Positions 32,918 through 44,634 of a stretch of 64,000 nucleotides of DNA are shown here, piece by piece. This stretch comes from Cylindrobasidium torrendii FP15055 ss-10 (Eukaryota; Basidiomycota; Agaricomycetes; Agaricales; Physalacriaceae), in contig KN880460.1 in assembly GCA_000934385.1 (NCBI GenBank), forward strand, positions 62,001 through 126,000, written 5' to 3'. The notes below the pieces were generated by a model. It did not search any database, was not told the origin of the DNA, and saw only the letters and a list, made by a program, of their open reading frames with translations. A program made the position numbers and the translations under genes. The first letter of the stretch is position 1. Each line of letters starts with the position of its first letter.

Positions 32918-35557
32918 TCAGTTCAGTGCATCACGGCTCTTCCTCCTTTGGTGCTTGTTGCCACTATCCGGGAAGGGCACAGGTGCTGGTTCAGCCGGAG
33001 CAGCCTCCTGATGGCGCTGCCAATCCTGCACCTTCATCGTCGACATCCTCTTGCTCGAAAGCGGCTGCGAAGAATGTCTCCTCTTGTCATCATCCGCCGA
33101 GTGTCCCTTCTTCTCCTGTTGTGCAGCGCGCTCAGCCTGTCGCTTGTTCACAGCCTCACGCTCAAGCGCCTTGCTTCGTTCCCAACGCGCCTTCGCATTG
33201 GCCAACTCAACCTCTTCCTTCTGGGCAGTCGTAACAGGTCCCTGGATATCCTTCATCTTGGCCTGATGCCGTTCAGTGAGCTCCTCGAACGTGTGCGTCC
33301 GCCCATTGTTGGGACGGCGCGGTTGAGGCGCAATGACATTCTTGTTGGGAGGAAGAATATGGACAGGTCCTGGCGACGAACGTCCCGTTGGGTCAGGTGG
33401 TGTATACCGGTGTGCCGCGGCGTCCAACATCTGGGCACTCCCGGATCGAGACCGAGAGTGAGTATGCCTTTTTGTCTTTGCGAGAGGCAGGTCGTCATCT
33501 GAATCCATTATTGCGCTTTCGCGGCGCTTCCGTAGTTCAAGGGCATCGAAAACAGCAGGAGACATGCTGATACGTGAAGGGACCAAAGGAGGGGTAACGC
33601 CCGACGGTGGTTGCAGGAGCTTGCGGTCTTGCACGTAGCCATCCCAGTCCATATTGTCGCGGAGCGGGACACTGGTTGGCCTGCTAATGCTGTCGCCCAT
33701 GCGTGAGTTGGCCAGAGTGTCAAGTTCCATACTGTGGACGCGTCCGCGTGGGGCATCAGCGCGAGGAGGACGCAGATGCGACGCTGGAACCGGGGAAAGA
33801 AGAGCACTTTCGGCGCCAATGCTGAGAGTACGGCGGGAGCTGAACGACGGGCGGCGTGAGGCTGGATCAGAGATTGATGGGTCCGACTTGAGAACATCAA
33901 TGGAACGACGAATTTCCGCAATCTCTGCTTGAAGGCGTTTTGCTTCAGCCTCTTCAGCAGGAGTCTTCTTTTTCTCCGGCGAATCCTTTGTCATGAAGGT
34001 CTCCGGCATGTCATTCTGAACATCGTTGCCCAAGTCGACAGTGAGTAGCCCGTTGGTACCACGAGAGTCATCCTCGACCTGTTGAGGAGCAAAGAACGAG
34101 GAGACATTGGATGCATAACGACCACGCTTGGGACCAGACTCTGACCATTCTGGTGTCGCCGGGGAGAAACGCGGGGAAGAATTGCTATCTTGATCCTTGA
34201 GTAGTGGAACATTCGAGAGTGCACTGTTCATGCGACCGTGGCCGTGTTCCTTCTCCCAAGCTTCGCGCTCCTTGAGAATTGACCCGAACTGCGCCGTTGA
34301 AGAAAGGTCTGCCTCCTCATCACGCTTCTTCTGCTCCTCCTGGATCTCCTTGAGTTTCTGCTGGAGGGTGTTGAGAATACGGAGCTGGACGGCCGCCCCC
34401 ATGAGTGCAATAGCACCCATGAGACCAAGTTCAATTTGCATGGTCTGTTCAACGGGGAATTTGATGCCGTTGTTGGTGTACTTGGGGAAAAGTCGGACGA
34501 AACCCAAGTTCCATATGTAGAACTGGTGACGGGGCAGATCAGCATGAGGACAAGTGCGTATGTCGGAACGAGTATACCTCCTTGAGACCGGCTGTAGTAT
34601 AGCAGTCGACTCCGAGCATGACCGAGGTTGCACCAACAATGGCAGTCGAAATCAGCAGGATGTGATAGTGAATCTGCGATGGACATGAGACTGGACGTGC
34701 ATTCGAGAGATGTCTAGACGGACCTTGGGGAACGTGCAGAGAACGAAGCCGACGACAGCGCAGCCTAATTGGCATGAGTAAGTGTGTAAGAATGCATGCA
34801 AAGTCCAACTGACCGATGTAGAGAACCCATCGCAGGCCGACATTGGTGATAAGGCCGCCGTCACGGAAACACTGGATCCACCAGCCAAGAGCAAGACCTC
34901 CCCAGGCGCCAATAAGGTACCGGGCGCCTTTCCAGAAGAAGATGGCAATGCCACCACCGACAATGCCGGCGATTCCGCTGGCAAGCATGAACATGCCGCG
35001 TACGGTTTTGCTGGGAGGATGGATGGCATCCAGGACGCCGAATTTGAGGATCAGTACGATGCAAACGAGCGAGAAAGTGTAGAAGCCAATGAGGAAGAAG
35101 GATGTCCTAGGAACGCCGTGAGCAACGAGGGCCAAATGGCTTTGTATGACGCGCACCATCGGTTCTTGTGGCCCCAGAACGCCATGGGCAGCCCGGTGAT
35201 AATGAGGACGGCGCCTAGGACGCCAAAGGCGGGATCCACTTTGGTCTCGAGTGTTATCGGTGCGGCGGATTCGGAGGCAGAGGCAGCAGCAGAGGCAGAT
35301 GCGGAGGTTGAGGTGGGGGTGATTGTAGCACTGAATGTGGTCGGTACGACGGTCGTGAGGACATTGTTGTCATTGCCGTTGCGCACGGTGGTGGTGATGG
35401 TGACCGAGCTCGTTACGGCGGAAAGCGTGACGCTGCGGGACGTCGACTGCGAGCGGGATACAGATGATTGCTGTGAGCCGGACGAGTTGTCGTTGTTGTC
35501 CTGGGCGAAGACGGCGGACGCTAAGAGCAGACCACGAGCGAACCACGACCAGCGCAT
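32918..35557 (-). CDS. TMEM198-like (DUF4203) seven-helix membrane protein
   Basis: ATG 35557 starts a signal peptide (MRWSWFARGLLLASAVFAQ) followed by a Ser/Thr-rich, likely O-glycosylated ectodomain (about 110 residues). Then come seven hydrophobic helices, for example LGAVLIITGLPMAFWG, FFLIGFYTFSLVCIVLILKF, GMFMLASGIAGIVGGGIAIF, LIGAWGGLALGWWI, CAVVGFVLCTF, ILLISTAIVGATSVMLG and ELGLMGAIALMGAAVQL, the TMEM198/TM7S3-like pattern. A long cytosolic tail of about 470 residues is basic, Ser/Pro-rich, with coiled coils at its start (LQQKLKEIQEEQKKRDEE) and near the end. Four or five short introns lie in the helical part. Topology suggests a plasma-membrane or secretory-pathway sensor or scaffold; function unknown. 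Confidence 0.85.
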
Positions 35558-36657
35558 CCCGAAGACGATGGAATTGGCGTAGAGAGGTAGGTTGGGCGTT
35601 GCTACCTCGTCGTAGCGAGTGTAGGAGTTTGAACGAGTTTCGGCAAATTGATCCCGCCAAAGGTCCTATCGCGGTCTAGAAGATCATTAGTATTACGTTG
35701 AATTCACAGACTACTAGTCCAATTGCTTACCGTGAGTTATGCTCGTAGTTTTTGCTCAGCGTAGTAGAGTCGTGTCGTGGTCAAAGGACAAGGTTGCAAA
35801 TTCGAACTGTGATATATTTACGAAAGATTTTATATCCGTGATATTTTGACAGAAACTGACAGGCACGAATTCCACCTGCACCCTGAGTCTCTGACATCAG
35901 TACGTCGTTCGTTTGACCGGAGACTGCCTTGCTCGTCTGATTGGACCATGCGCCCTCAGCGGGTATCCCAGCACACCCACGATCCATCGACATCATCTTT
36001 GCATGTGCCACCACGAAAACAACCAATCCCCAAGTCGCAACAGAGCCTAAAGTATGACCACGAGTTTAAACACTCCATGCAACGCGACTTTCATTCATTC
36101 CAGAAGGGACACACAGTGCCACTCACTCTGCAGTTGAACCTCGTTCCAGGGCTAGCAATGACATAGCGACGCTCGTTGTGCATGTTCACTTTCCATTGGC
36201 TTCCTTCTGAGCATCTCACTTTGCTACAGTACGTCAACAACCTCGCGCGACCCGTCGCAGCCCGTCGCCTGCACAGTGTGAACTGGTCCGTCACAGGAAC
36301 ATCCATTCATTTCACAATCGCGCATTATCTTACGTTAAGTTGGATCAGTTGTATTGATAACTTTGTATTGCCATGCAGGCTAATTTGCCAGTGCCTTTGT
36401 TTTGCTCAAAGTGAAAACATATTGGCTGTTTGTAACGTTCAACGTTCAACATTTGGTGCTGGATGCATGGACTTTCTCCCATTTTTGGAGCCATGGTTCT
36501 GCTCGGCATGTCGGCATTGAGGTTTTAAGCAGTAGTGACTTTCAAAATTTGCGAGTGGTTCCAATGTGAGTTTGCTAGTCATTGCTAATTAGAAGATGGA
36601 GATAACAGATTAGTACTTGTGTGTAGTAATGTAGACTTATGTGAGTGCCTCAGCGTC
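35558..36657. other. Intergenic, 1.1 kb
   Basis: Promoter of the DUF4203 gene on the left, 3' flank of the DEAD-box gene on the right. A direct 7-bp duplication AACGTTC occurs at about 36434-36447. No gene or element recognised. Confidence 0.5.
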
Positions 36658-38435
36658 TCAATCAAAATGCTCAAACCGCACTGGCTTCACACCAACATCC
36701 TTCAACGTATACAAAGCTGTCTTCACCTGCCTTGCACTCGAATCCAGTCCCTCCTTCGCCGTGACATCGTTTTCCTTGATGAACGTGACCACCTTCCCTC
36801 CCCGTCCAAACCTCCCCACCCTTCCCGCTATCTGCAAGTACTCGTCCACTACTGCGCCGTTCATCTGGTCTTTGAATAGACCGGTAATGAAGACATGGGT
36901 GAGCTCTGGCAAATCGAGTCCTCGGAATGTAGCACGATTGCAGACAAGAAGGACAGGGTTTGTGCGGAATGCTGTCGCGTCACGGCCATGGTTAAGGAGA
37001 TGTGTGCGCCCTCGGTCGGTATCGGCCACATCCAATTGGACAGCGTTCACACCAAGTGACTGTAAATCGTGCACGGCTCGTTGAACAGGCGCAGATGCGT
37101 CAAGCACAAGGAGAGCCACGGAAGGAACGTCCAAGGCAAAGGCAACACTGATTGCTTCAAACACCTGTTGGTCAAATGGCGAAGGCGTCATGTGGTATTC
37201 TGAGCAAGGTTAAGCAATGAACAGGGATGAGGCGAGGACAACACTCACTACGCCTGGCCTCGTCGGTCGAGTCAATCTCGACAGCATCCTCGGTGTCAGC
37301 ATGCTCTACAACAGGAGCACCCTTGGGCCCTGGAAGTGCCTCTTCGATGTTGACACACTCGTCGCCGCGCACGACAACAACTGAGTGATGAACATCCCCG
37401 CCTCCGAGTCCACGATTCAATGCGGTAGAAGATGAAAACTTTTCTCCCCGTAGAAAGACCGTGTTTTCAGAATTCTCCATCCATCCGCTGTCGTACAGCA
37501 AGTGTCTGTTCAACGACCGACGCAGCGTAGCACTAGACACAATCAACTGTGGCTTGTCCGTCCGCTCTACAGCGTCCTCCCGTTGATAAATTGAATCCAG
37601 CAGCAGTGTCGACGCGCTTGGGTGTTTGTCCAACTTCTTCTGCTGTTTCTTCATGTCGAGCTTCTGTTTGAACGTAGGCTTGTCGTACCGCGTTACAGCT
37701 TCCACCAAGTAATCAATTTCGTCAAGGACGACCGTAGATATTTCGTGTAAGGGAATGGCGTCGGGCGCTTTCTTGATAACATCCAGGAGGACTTGCGGCG
37801 TGGCTATAAGAATGTGGGGAGGATCCGCACGCAAGTCGTCAATCATGGCCTGAGTCTGTTTCGCATCGTCGCGTGTGAGAACTTGAGCAATAGACGATAT
37901 CTTCGCCGGTGTTGTTTGCGACGACTGTGACATGCGTTGAATCCACAAGAAGAGTTGGTTTGCCAAGTCGCGGTGGGGCACGAGAAGCAGAGAAGTTATA
38001 GAGAGCGACTTGCGGGGCTTTCCTGTCTTCTTGTCGTTAAAACGCAAACGAGGTTTGTTCAGGAGTCCCAGAACAATTCCAAGTGACCTAGAACATACTT
38101 CTCAGTATTGGTCGAAGTTGAAGTCCACTGTATACGCACTTTCCAGAGCCCGTATCATCGGCCAGAATAACGTCTTTCCCCTCGTTTATAGCAGGAATAA
38201 GTCTGCACTGCGTCTCCGTAGGCAATTCCAGGCTGGGAAAGGCCGAGCGCGCCGCTTTGACCACACTGCTCCGGAGGCCGATGTCCTCGAATGTTTTAGG
38301 TCCGGCTGGTGGTTCAATTTCCTCGGCATTGAATATAGGCGCCCAGTCTTGGCCGTGCTGAATGCTTATGGGTCGTCCGCGCCAGCGTGGAATACATCGT
38401 CGACTGGCGAAGGTGGTTGTCCGAAAAAGAGACAT
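36658..38435 (-). CDS. Mitochondrial DEAD-box-like RNA helicase, divergent
   Basis: ATG 38435 begins an Arg/Ser/Thr-rich presequence (MSLFRTTTFASRRCIPRWRG) that looks like a mitochondrial targeting peptide. Helicase motifs: FEDIGL and LPTETQCRLIP (Q-motif zone), ADDTGSGKS (motif I, Ser in place of the usual final Thr), LLLVPHRDLANQL (Ia), ATPQVL (Ib), VLDEID (II, DEID rather than DEAD), VSSATL (III), and QIAGRVGRFGRGG (VI). Three exons: about 38435-38145, 38089-37250 and 37195-36658. The C-terminal RecA domain is present and the protein looks complete (about 560 residues). Candidates are mitoribosome-assembly helicases such as Mrh4, but motif VI looks more Suv3-like, so the exact subfamily is open. 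Confidence 0.78.
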
Positions 38436-38655
38436 ACGACAACGTGAGTTGGACGCGTTCGATCACATTCATGAATTCATGCGAGCACGTGAGGCGAAAG
38501 ACTCCTTTGCCGACCACCATGGCCTCTCGTCGATCCATAGCTGTGCCTTACCATTTCGAAAATGGTTCACTTGGTGCGCCAGAAGAGCATGTCGCTCCAT
38601 CATGTTACACTTGCCACATATCGACGAGAATGTACCCACCCAGACTCCCAATCGT

Positions 38656-39800
38656 TCAACCTCTTGTGGGCCTCTCACGACCTTCTTTTACATTTCTCTC
38701 TATCAACTCTCCGAACTCAACCTTGAACTGAAAATACACCTCATTCCCAGCGTTTGCCCACTCGACCGTCTCTGCCTGTGGCATCCATTTCATCATGCTG
38801 TGTATATTGCTGGGATCCATTAGCATGTCGCATTCACCTGTCAACAGTGTGACTTGAGAACATGCTAGACATCGGCAACACACGGCCCGTAATGGGATGC
38901 CTTGGGAATGGGCGAGGAAATCTTCGCCAAACGTTCAGAGTCGACATGGTGCGTCGCTCCTGCACACGCTTGGTAGAGCGAGCACGGAGGTGCTGCACTT
39001 GAAAAGACGCAATTAGAAACGATGGGAAATTATGAAAAGCAGCGAACACACTTCAGTCAGTACCTCTCCATTTGTCTTGCCATGCTCATCCACACTCTGC
39101 GTCGAGCTAGCTGTCTGGGGCCGTCAACTTCAAATCCAAAGCAATCCTCTGCTCTTCATCTGGCTCCATGATTGCACTTCAAATAGTCACATTTTGCACC
39201 GAGCGGGTCTATTTGGAGAGTGCAAACCCAAGAAGGGTGCGGCCCCCGCGAAGCTAAGTAGAGTCCTTATCAGTTCCCCCTCGTTTTCCTCTCTTATCGA
39301 ATGTCTTCAGGCATACCGACATAGGAAATGTCCCATTCAGAGGCTCACTTGGTGTAGTGACGCCTAGCAAAAGCGAACGAATACGTTCTGAGATTTTGCA
39401 GGCGAGCTCTATAATATAGATAGTGCACCTTGAGCTATCATTCCACCCATTGAGGCACCTACTACATGAACGGAACGCGGTTCTGTCCAACCGACATTAT
39501 CCAGCAGCGCAACCACGTCTGTGGCCATTCCACTTGTTTAATATGGGCCATATGGTACGCCGCTATACCCACACCCACGATTATACACGAGGACCGTGTA
39601 TCTCCTACTTGAAGCGAAATATGGGACTTGATATGCCCATGTGCTATTGGACACTGAAATATCGTTGCTGTAATCTATTGCGCGACACAAGTACCGTGAT
39701 CGTGCTTGACAATGCAAGTGCGATCAGCATACCTAAATGGTATATGTACTCCTCAGCAAGTCTGTCTTTGGTCGACCTCGCCTTTAAACGTCACCATCCA
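38656..39800 (-). CDS. Alpha/beta hydrolase, multi-exon; 5' end unresolved
   Basis: Pieces of a TAP/aromatic-hydrolase-like alpha/beta hydrolase occur in colinear order. First NSTWAYQVPYFAS and YTVLVYNRGCGYSGVPYG near 39670-39560, then TSGMATDVVALLDNVGW, then the nucleophile elbow GASMGG (catalytic Ser) near 39460. Next is ELACKISERIRSLLLGVTTP, a short STQSVDEHGKTNGE exon near 39100, and the C-terminal exon VTLLTGECDMLMDPSNIH (catalytic Asp zone), whose His-equivalent position reads NAGNEVY where NAGHEVY is expected. No complete 5' exon with the usual oxyanion region was found, and one expected block before 39100 is missing or scrambled. The gene may be functional with many tiny exons or may be eroding. 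The start coordinate is approximate. Confidence 0.55.
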
Positions 39801-40359
39801 CACCTTACAATGAGAAATAACTCTTGAACGTCAACTAGGTGAACCCTCGTACTTTGTAGATTTCAAGACGGAGAAGAAATGTGTCGATTGCAACCAGTCC
39901 GTTCGTAATGATGGGATGGGTGGTAGTTACATTCATTGTGTGTGTCGACGGTCGATCCATAATCAAAAGAAAATGAGTACCACCCCAATTGGGAAGCTGC
40001 TGAGGCAAGCACAATGACCTTGCCTTTTATATCAAGCATTCAGTCAGCCCAGATTTGACCTGGACCCCATCCTTCTTCCTGTATTCCCTCCGTATTTGAC
40101 TTGAGGTCTGTGATTTGCTCGGAAGAGGGACCAGAACGTGGTTTCCCTGATTGTACTTCGCGGAACCCGTTGTAATTTTGGAGGGAAATGAACGCGTTCC
40201 AGGCGGGACACCGAGACGTTACCCAGCAAAATTCGCGGAGAACCGGGCGGTTGATGGCAGAACGAGGGGCATAACGTTTTGGCGTCGGCGAGCAAAGGTC
40301 GGGTTACACTGGTATGGATTACTACACCAATTTCGTATGGATATATCCTGTCTATTCTT
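39801..40359. other. Intergenic, about 560 bp
   Basis: Contains the likely promoter (and perhaps the undetected first exon) of the hydrolase and the 3' flank of the succinyl-CoA ligase gene. Nothing else seen. Confidence 0.4.
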
Positions 40360-41432
40360 CTACGCCAAACCAGCCGCCTTCATTGCCTTGAGCATCTCAA
40401 TGCCAATGAGGGCAGGGCTGTCGGTGACGATGGCACCCGCGCGCTGGAGGGCTGCGACCTTGTCCGATGCGGCACCCTTGCCACCGGAGATGATAGCACC
40501 AGCGTGTCCCATGCGCCTGCCCGGGGGCGCGGTACGGCCAGCAATGAATGCAACAACGGGCTTCGCGTTGGGGCCCTGGTTATACGCCTGCAGGTACTCA
40601 GCGGCATCCTCCTCCATGCTACCGCCAATTTCTCCAATAAGGACAAGGCCTAAAGAGCGTTAGTATACGCTTATAGGAAGCTGTGGTAATAAGGCGCACC
40701 CTTGGTGTTGGGGTCATCAAGGAAGAGCTTGACACAGTCAATGTGTTGTGTGCCGGGGAAGGGGTCACCACCAATACCGATGACCAGGCTCTGACCGAGG
40801 CCAACGTCTGTGGTTTGTGCGACAGCCTCGTACGTGAGGGTACCCGAACGGGACACGATGCCTGTGATTTTGATGTCAGGGAAAACAAAGGTCTGCAAAC
40901 ATTATTGCGCACCGATGTTGCCCGGCATGTGGATGTGGCCAGGCATAATGCCCATCTTGCAGCCAGCGGGGTTGATGACACCGGGGCAGTTGGGGCCAAC
41001 CATACGGGACTTGTTCTGGCTCTTGAGGGCGTTCATTACGCGTATCTCGTCGGCTTGAGGGATACCCTCGGTGATAGTGACGATGAGGGGAATCTCATTA
41101 TCAATGGCCTCGATGATAGCGTCCGCGGCCGAGGGGGGCGGAACGTAGAGAACAGTCGCGTCAGGCTTTGCCTCGCGGACGGCTTCACGGACAGATGCGT
41201 AAACAGGGCGTCCAAGGTGGAGTTGACCCGCCTTTTTCGGGGAGACACCACCGACGAGATTTGTGCCGTACTCGATAGCAGTTTGAGAGTGGAAGGTGCC
41301 GGTCTTGCCGGTGAAGCCCTGGACAAGCACACGGGTTTCTGGGCCAATGAGTAGGTTCTTGATGGTTGAGTCGTACCCCGCAGAGGAAGAGTAGCGGCGG
41401 ACGCCTGCCAGCGAGCGACCGACGCGGAACAT
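40360..41432 (-). CDS. LSC1: Succinyl-CoA ligase (ADP/GDP-forming) alpha subunit, mitochondrial
   Basis: TCA-cycle enzyme subunit in the mitochondrial matrix: succinyl-CoA + NDP + Pi to succinate + CoA + NTP, acting with the beta subunit. ATG 41432 gives a presequence ([20 protein letters not shown]), then [20 protein letters not shown] (CoA-binding), [50 protein letters not shown] and [26 protein letters not shown] holds the phosphorylated histidine. Three exons separated by short introns near 40910-40870 and 40695-40650. Length about 330 residues, as expected. Divergent from the bS16m gene. Confidence 0.97.
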
Positions 41433-41601
41433 GATGAGCTTTGGTGGTAAAGGTGGAGGAGACCGGGAAAGGGAGAAAACCGGAGCTGCGGACCGAGTTT
41501 CCGATTCAGACGCGACTTGGGCTTGTTTCTCTTTTTCGGTGCGCCGTCCGAGTGCCGGTGTTCCTTCTCCCTTCTCCGACGACGACGACCACTCTTTCCA
41601 A
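41433..41601. promoter_or_regulatory. Divergent promoter between two mitochondrial-protein genes
   Basis: 169 bp separate the ATGs of succinyl-CoA ligase alpha (minus) and ribosomal protein bS16m (plus). Both products are mitochondrial, so shared control is plausible; no specific element was identified. Confidence 0.55.
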
Positions 41602-42525
41602 ATGCCAATACGCTTGCGCTTTGCGCTTCACGGGAAGCGACACAACCGCATTTTTCACCTTGTCGCCATCAATTCCCGCCGTGCTCGCAACGACAAACCT
41701 ACAGAACTGCTTGGCATCTACAATCCCCATGTCGAGCCAATACCCAAGCATCGTTCACCCTATAAAGACCTCAAGACGTCGGACGCGTACGACCGGCCAT
41801 TTGAGAAGCAGACACGGACATTTGAATGGAGCGTAGACCGGATTCGCTACTGGCTTGCAGTGGGCGCCCAACCCTCTGCGTCTGTTGCCCGGCTGCTCGA
41901 AAAGGGTGGCATCCTTTCTCTCGACTCCCCATACGCATCCAACAAGCTCGTCGGCGCCCGGAGCGACGTCGGCCAACTCGAAGGTGCTGCCAAGTCTCGG
42001 AAAGAACTGAAGGCGGAACATTACAGAGCAGGACGCGACGGACCCAACGAGGAGAAGGTCCAGCAAGTTTGCGGACGCTGTGGCTCCCGTGGACACGCCA
42101 TTCACGACTGCACCCACGCTCCCCCGCACTTCAATGTACCCATGGAGTCCGACGTGCTGGAGGCTGTCATCGACGTTGCGCGCGACCAGCAGGGTTTGTC
42201 CGACAACACTGGACTTTGGAACGAGGAAGGCTCAAGGCCAGTTGAACCCCCTCGGCGCGCAAGAACGTACAAAGAGTTGCTGGAGGAGCGCAGAAATGCA
42301 CCCAAGGATGTGGACGCACAGGCTGAACTGGACGGTACGACTGTGACCGCCAAGACGTTCTTTGCACCAGCGGTGACAGAACAGGCTGCCATAGAAGCAT
42401 TGAAGGAGAAGTTGGAAGCGGAGCCTGCTGCCCCCGAGCCTGTGTCCACCAAGACTCCAGAGCCTTCCATAACACCCGATACATTCTTCGCCCGCCCATC
42501 CAAACCCACGGAACCCAAGAATTAG
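41602..42525 (+). CDS. MRPS16: Mitochondrial ribosomal protein bS16m with C-terminal zinc-knuckle extension, 307 aa
   Basis: Single exon. Residues 1-110 are ribosomal protein S16: [39 protein letters not shown], a component of the small mitoribosomal subunit. Bacterial S16 is about 80-90 residues; here the chain runs to 307. The extension contains [14 protein letters not shown], a CCHC zinc knuckle (C157, C160, H165, C170; spacing 2-4-4), then a charged, Glu/Lys/Pro-rich, probably disordered tail. ATG 41602 is chosen because it begins the S16 fold exactly; the open frame extends upstream but has no S16 homology there. The zinc knuckle may add RNA contact; that is inference. Confidence 0.9.
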   Translation: MPIRLRFALHGKRHNRIFHLVAINSRRARNDKPTELLGIYNPHVEPIPKHRSPYKDLKTSDAYDRPFEKQTRTFEWSVDRIRYWLAVGAQPSASVARLLEKGGILSLDSPYASNKLVGARSDVGQLEGAAKSRKELKAEHYRAGRDGPNEEKVQQVCGRCGSRGHAIHDCTHAPPHFNVPMESDVLEAVIDVARDQQGLSDNTGLWNEEGSRPVEPPRRARTYKELLEERRNAPKDVDAQAELDGTTVTAKTFFAPAVTEQAAIEALKEKLEAEPAAPEPVSTKTPEPSITPDTFFARPSKPTEPKN

Positions 42526-43252
42526 GGCGCGGCGTCGTCAAAATTACTGCTACCGCTTACACCTGTATTTATCCACGTCTAATGATTGCTTGGCTGTTCA
42601 GTGAACTACGACACTCGGCACTTCCAACTTGATTGCATGCAGGGGACAACGCATGAACTCCCTCCAGAGCTCAAACTGACAAGCTGGGTGCAAAGCCTTT
42701 TTCCAACTTGCCCTCAACATTTGCGATGCACTCCCCATATCGGCAGTAGCCATCTTGAGATGCTTCATTGTGACGCGAAGTTACTGCCCTATTCATTGTC
42801 CTGTTGACAATCACAGGGCGAAGAAAAACGGAGATGTTGGCTATCCTTTTGAAGATCAGCAACTACGCATGCTGGACTGCTGACTTATTGTGGCAGTCTG
42901 TAAACAACTACGAAACCTGAACGCAACTGCTGTCCAAAAGGTTTCTTTGCACCTTTCCAGCCATTATATGCATTCTTGACTCTTACTCGTCGTGTTTGCA
43001 ATCCACGCCCGTTCCGCTGTGTCCCTCAACATTGAGGCGCCTCTATTGAGCATGTCTAAGGGTGGCCACTTGGTCGGCAAGTACTCAGATGGGCGCAACC
43101 TGCGTGATTGAAGCGACCCTCACCATCGATTATTATTGTGTACTACAAATACATTGATACATACATATTCCAGAGCAATTCGAATTACGGTTACGGCAGC
43201 ACTCAGTGGTGTCTATAGTACATATATATTTCCTTCTTTTCGCCGTAGATCT
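42526..43252. other. Convergent 3' flanks, 727 bp
   Basis: Between the stops of bS16m and the phosphopantetheinyl-transferase-like gene. AT-rich in 43120-43250. No gene or repeat recognised. Confidence 0.5.
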
Positions 43253-44446
43253 CTACGCAGCCAGCTTGGGTATGACCTTGATCATCTGGTCGATGTCCAC
43301 AAATTGAACCCAGGACTCGAGCTTCCGCTTCTGGTCCTCCCACAGAAAGACAGACTCCTTGCTGCCTCGGAAGAATGCGCAAGCGCAGATATACTTCTCC
43401 TCAACAAGGTTTTCGCCGCGGGCGACGCCAATGTCCACTGTCCATATCCTGAATTCCCAACCCTGGAGGGGGAAGTTGTCGCCCCACACCTTGTTTTCTG
43501 GCACGTTGAATTCGAGACGTGAGTAATCGAAGCCCAAGGGCTGGCCAACAGCGTGGATGTACGACTCCTTGAGCGCTAATAGAATAAAGGCACGCTTCAG
43601 CGCAGTTTGTTCGCCATCTACCATGGGCACGAGCTTGTCGAATTCACTGGCTGTAAGCTAAGAACGGTCAGTTAGCGCACAGCAGACTTAGCATGCAGGC
43701 AAACCTTGTGACGAATGGATTCGATAAAGGCTAGGACCGGGACGCCGCGAGGCTCAACCGCAACCTGCTTGATTCCCAGTCCGATATTGATGACACGCTT
43801 CTGCGTGCCCTGGGTCATGGCGATGCCGCACAACGACGGCCCACATTCTATGTGGTATCCTATCATTGACCAGAGAAACTTCTCGGGTGGCATTCCATCT
43901 TGCATCTAGCAGTACACAACGTCAGCATGGGTAAGGCAGGGAATATTCAAGACGCACCTGCTCTATCCAATGCTTTCCATTCTGTGTGATGTTGTCGCGC
44001 CACTTGGACCGTGGAATGCGGCGGTGGCGCATCATGAGAACCGGAAGTAGCTGTGTAACACAATATCCTAGGTGCACTGCATGAGTACATGCCACGGATC
44101 ACATCTTGCACACTCACTGAAAGAATTGGGATCTTCGGGGTTGTGAGCACCGAGAGGAACATGAGGCAGAAACTCTCGGAGAAAGGCATAGCACGCCTCA
44201 TATTCCTTGAACAATAGTGAGAATTGGGATACACAATAAGGTATGGACACACGCACCTCGACAGTATACTCGCGGTTCAGAGATAGCATCCAGATGAGAA
44301 TCGGAAACTCCGGCGGGCGCGAAACGCTCTGCTGCGCGGGGGGCACGTTCTGCAGCTGGGGTGGAGCCTGATTGGGGACAGGATTTGGCATTGCCTGACC
44401 GAGCATGCCGCCCGGGGGTCCTGGAGGTTGCTGGGGATTGGACATG
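43253..44446 (-). CDS. 4'-phosphopantetheinyl transferase-like protein with altered metal site
   Basis: Family enzymes move phosphopantetheine from CoA to carrier proteins (fatty acid and polyketide synthases, alpha-aminoadipate reductase). ATG 44446 opens a Pro/Gln-rich leader (MSNPQQPPGPPGGMLGQAM) and MLSLNREYTVEEYEACYAFL. The C-terminal exon carries LALKESYIHAVGQPLGFDYS, which aligns well with the WxxKESxxKAxGxGLGF block of AASDHPPT. The lysine is His here (43553-43555), and the upstream G(I/V)D metal-binding motif reads NIGLGIK, with Gly (GGA, 43774-43776) for the aspartate. About five exons; stop at 43253. The fold assignment is reasonable; normal catalysis is doubtful because one of the Mg2+/CoA ligands is missing. 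Confidence 0.68.
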
Positions 44447-44634
44447 ACGGCTAGAGTAGACGAGGGATGTAATAGAGGCGGGTATAATGAGACACTCGAA
44501 TTTCCAGAAATGAGGCTCAAATTGAGATGGAGGACGTGGTGGTCAAGAGTAAAGAGATGATGCTGAATGGAACATAAACAAAACGCGATCGGATGCACAT
44601 CGGGCCGATGCCGTTATACTTGCCTCTTTCCATC

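Noticed and set aside
34782..35582. 266-residue open frame on the plus strand
   Set aside because: It lies entirely antisense to the DUF4203 membrane-protein gene, whose helices and splice sites are convincing; the plus frame has no domain and mirrors its Ser/Ala-rich repeats.
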